Of a DNA stretch of 5,368 bases, positions 4,234-5,368 are shown in pieces. The position numbers were made by a program, and so were the translations under genes. Position 1 is the stretch's first letter, and the number at the start of each line of letters is the position of its first letter. Under the pieces are notes generated by a model. The model did not search any database, was not told the origin of the DNA, and worked only from the letters and a program-made list of their open reading frames with translations. Source of the stretch: an uncultured Coriobacteriales bacterium (GTDB lineage Bacteria > Actinomycetota > Coriobacteriia > Coriobacteriales > Atopobiaceae); the NCBI GenBank assembly GCA_947305035.1, contig CAMZCV010000092.1, positions 1-5,368 on the forward strand. Direction: 5' to 3'.

Positions 4234-4775
4234 CGTCCCGTGGAGCCAAAACCGCCTGCGCCGCGCTCGCCGCCCTGGATCTCGGCGACCTCGACGTACG
4301 TGGGGTAGGCGACTCGCTCGATCACGAGCTGGATGATCTTGTCGCCGCGATGGAAGGTGTAGTCTTCGTCGCTCAGGTTGTAGAGCTTGACGACAACCGC
4401 GCCGTCGTAGCCCTCGTCGATGAGACCTGTGCCTATGATGCCGTGCTTGACGTTGAGCCCCGACTTGCTCTCCAGCTTGCCCGCCGTGAAGCGTGGTAGC
4501 TGTAGGTGCACGCCTGTGTAGATGATCTCGGAGCCGTGCGCCTTGAGAACGAAAGACTCTGGAGTGAAGATGTCGGCCCCCGCATCGGTGCCATGCGCTC
4601 GCACGGGAAGGTACGCGCCATAGTCGAGCTTCACGCGGACGACTGGCCTGTTGTCGAACTGAGAGCTCCGCATCTTGAGCATGAGCCAATCGGCCCACGT
4701 ATCCTCTTCGCCATCCTCATCTTCGGTGGGCTGTAGCCTCGGGTCTTGGTAGGTCTCGTATCCGGTATCTTCCAT
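4230..4775 (-). CDS. dut: dUTP diphosphatase (trimeric dUTPase) with acidic N-terminal extension
   Basis: Hydrolyses dUTP to dUMP and pyrophosphate, keeping uracil out of phage DNA and supplying dUMP for dTTP synthesis. All five motifs of the homotrimeric family are present in the 181-aa protein: I TDAGAD (63-68), II SKSGLNVKHG (103-112), III GLIDEGYDGAVVVKLYN (117-133, with the catalytic Asp), IV RGDKIIQLVI (143-152) and V RGAGGFGSTGR at the extreme C-terminus. Motif II has Lys where Escherichia coli has Arg; I recall SKSGLNVKHG as a natural variant of a gut-bacterium/phage branch. The usual length is about 145-155 aa; here about 40 extra residues, very rich in Asp and Glu, precede the fold. 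The ATG at 4775 overlaps the upstream stop (ATGA) and has an AGAGGG Shine-Dalgarno sequence 7 bases upstream, so the extension is probably translated. Internal Met 32 and Met 35 are alternatives. Very likely active. Confidence 0.97.
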   Translation of the reverse strand: MEDTGYETYQDPRLQPTEDEDGEEDTWADWLMLKMRSSQFDNRPVVRVKLDYGAYLPVRAHGTDAGADIFTPESFVLKAHGSEIIYTGVHLQLPRFTAGKLESKSGLNVKHGIIGTGLIDEGYDGAVVVKLYNLSDEDYTFHRGDKIIQLVIERVAYPTYVEVAEIQGGERGAGGFGSTGR

Positions 4776-4966
4776 CAGTACACCCTCTCTGCCACTATCC
4801 TGTGGCCGCTGTCGCGTCTCTTGTTAGCTGGTGATGCCCAGAATCGAACGGTCTTTGTGGCAACGCCGAATCTCTCTGCGAGCTCGAACGCGGTGCCCAT
4901 CGCCAGGAACTCGTTGCCCTTGTAGACGGCGTACCGCACGTACCCGACGCCCTTCTTACGGCCCAT
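4775..4966 (-). CDS. Small phage protein with a YAVYKGNEFLAMGTA motif (possible HTH)
   Basis: A 63-residue basic protein starting at an ATG that overlaps the ssb stop (ATGA). The order is: short basic N-terminus (MGRKKGVGY), a predicted beta hairpin (RYAVYKGNEFLAMGTA, about residues 11-26), then a helix-turn-helix-like stretch (FELAERFGVATKTVRFWASP, about 27-46) and a basic tail. I recall short phage proteins of this pattern (YxVYxxDEFxxxGTAxExAxxLGV followed by SP-x-KKR) next to replication genes in phages of Firmicutes and Actinobacteria. Their function is not established. The Gly-Val-x-x-x-Thr-Val-x-x-Trp pattern resembles an HTH recognition helix, so DNA binding is plausible but inferred. 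The upstream GAGGA is about 12 bases from the start, rather far, so translation probably depends on coupling to ssb. Confidence 0.85.
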   Translation of the reverse strand: MGRKKGVGYVRYAVYKGNEFLAMGTAFELAERFGVATKTVRFWASPANKRRDSGHRIVAERVY

Positions 4967-5368
4967 CAGAATGGGATTTCCTCGTCGTACATCTCCGCTT
5001 GCGTGGCCTGCGCTTGCGGCGGCGCGTTGTACGTGGGCTGTTGCGTCTTTTGGCCGTCTGACCTCGAGCTCATGAACTCGATTTCGTCCACGATCACCTC
5101 GAGCTTCGAGCGCTTTTGCCCGTCGCGCTCCCACTGCGACCAACGGAGCTTTCCCTCTATGCAGACCTTCGAGCCCTTGGCGATGTACCTTTGCAGCGAG
5201 TCCGCGCGGCTGCCGAACAAAACGCAGTCCACGTAGTTGGGGTAGTCCTCCCACTCGCCCGTCTGTTGGTTCTTGCGCCTGTCGTTCACGGCCACGCTGA
5301 ACGTGAGGATGCTCGTGCCGCCGTGAGTCGCACGCAGCTCGGGGTCTCGCGTGAGGTTGCCGCTGATG
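4966..5368 (-). CDS. ssb: Single-stranded DNA-binding protein (SSB), 5' end outside window
   Basis: This protein coats single-stranded DNA during phage replication and recombination. The visible 133 residues begin inside the OB fold at ISGNLTRDPELR, the classic SSB N-terminal motif, so only about the first ten residues and the start codon are missing. Further family hallmarks are ILTFSVAVNDR, the EWEDYPNYVDCVLFG strand, YIAKGSKVCIEGKLRW and KRSKLEVIVDEIEFM. A short disordered Gln/Pro/Ala linker follows, ending in the acidic tip DEEIPF, the usual docking site for SSB partner proteins. An internal GTG at 5295 is not a start, because conserved SSB sequence continues upstream of it in frame. The stop TGA overlaps the ATG of the next gene. 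The expected full length of about 140-145 aa is normal for a compact phage SSB. The family assignment is very secure. Confidence 0.97.
   Translation of the reverse strand, partial: ISGNLTRDPELRATHGGTSILTFSVAVNDRRKNQQTGEWEDYPNYVDCVLFGSRADSLQRYIAKGSKVCIEGKLRWSQWERDGQKRSKLEVIVDEIEFMSSRSDGQKTQQPTYNAPPQAQATQAEMYDEEIPF

Noticed and set aside
4037..4698. Upstream extension of the regulator frame through dut, giving a 410-residue product
   Set aside because: The extra residues are an out-of-frame reading of the dUTPase gene (Arg/His-rich, no fold). The real protein starts at 4233 or 4224.
4775..5254. Longer version of the 63-aa protein (159 codons) reaching into ssb
   Set aside because: The extra part is an alternative frame of the ssb coding sequence; ATG 4966 with the ATGA overlap is the sensible start.

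Overview
The window is a solid block of tightly packed genes, all read from the minus strand (right to left). It looks like the early/accessory region of a double-stranded DNA phage or prophage. Recognisable members are a single-strand DNA-binding protein (cut by the right edge), a trimeric dUTPase, a DUF4406-type nucleoside deoxyribosyltransferase-like protein and a zinc-motif/helix-turn-helix protein. The rest are small proteins of unknown function. There are no capsid, tail, packaging, integrase or lysis genes, no RNA genes and no CRISPR array. The high GC content, strong GGAGG ribosome binding sites and the style of the small proteins (ITDELRAYT starts, IADxIDAE motif, DADGEYxHIGDVM core) suggest a phage of a high-GC actinobacterium, most likely class Coriobacteriia (gut Eggerthella/Collinsella/Olsenella type). 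That host call rests on remembered family resemblance, not on a search.

Layout in order of transcription: ssb (4966-5368, 5' end missing), a 63-aa phage protein (4775-4966), dUTPase (4230-4775), a zinc-motif plus tandem HTH-like regulator (3466-4233), a 4-Cys zinc-ribbon protein (3302-3469), paralogue A of a DADGE/HIGDVM protein (2799-3305), a 56-aa Cys-containing protein (2632-2802), two helical proteins (2372-2635, 2156-2371), the DUF4406 protein (1806-2159), a 70-aa helical protein (1597-1809), a 50-aa Cys-rich protein (1448-1600), a coiled-coil protein (1068-1451), a 140-aa unknown (649-1071), paralogue B (173-652) and a coiled-coil protein cut by the left edge (1-176).

There is essentially no intergenic DNA: no stretch over 300 bases lacks a gene. 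At 13 of 15 junctions the stop TGA overlaps the next start as ATGA or GTGA, a fourteenth may do so, and the last pair abuts with zero spacing. No promoter or terminator is visible, so everything appears to be one translationally coupled polycistronic message whose promoter lies to the right of the window. SSB, dUTPase and the DUF4406 protein fit DNA replication and nucleotide-pool control. The zinc-motif/HTH protein is a candidate regulator. The small Cys-rich, coiled-coil and duplicated DADGE/HIGDVM proteins form the accessory part and are the least understood.
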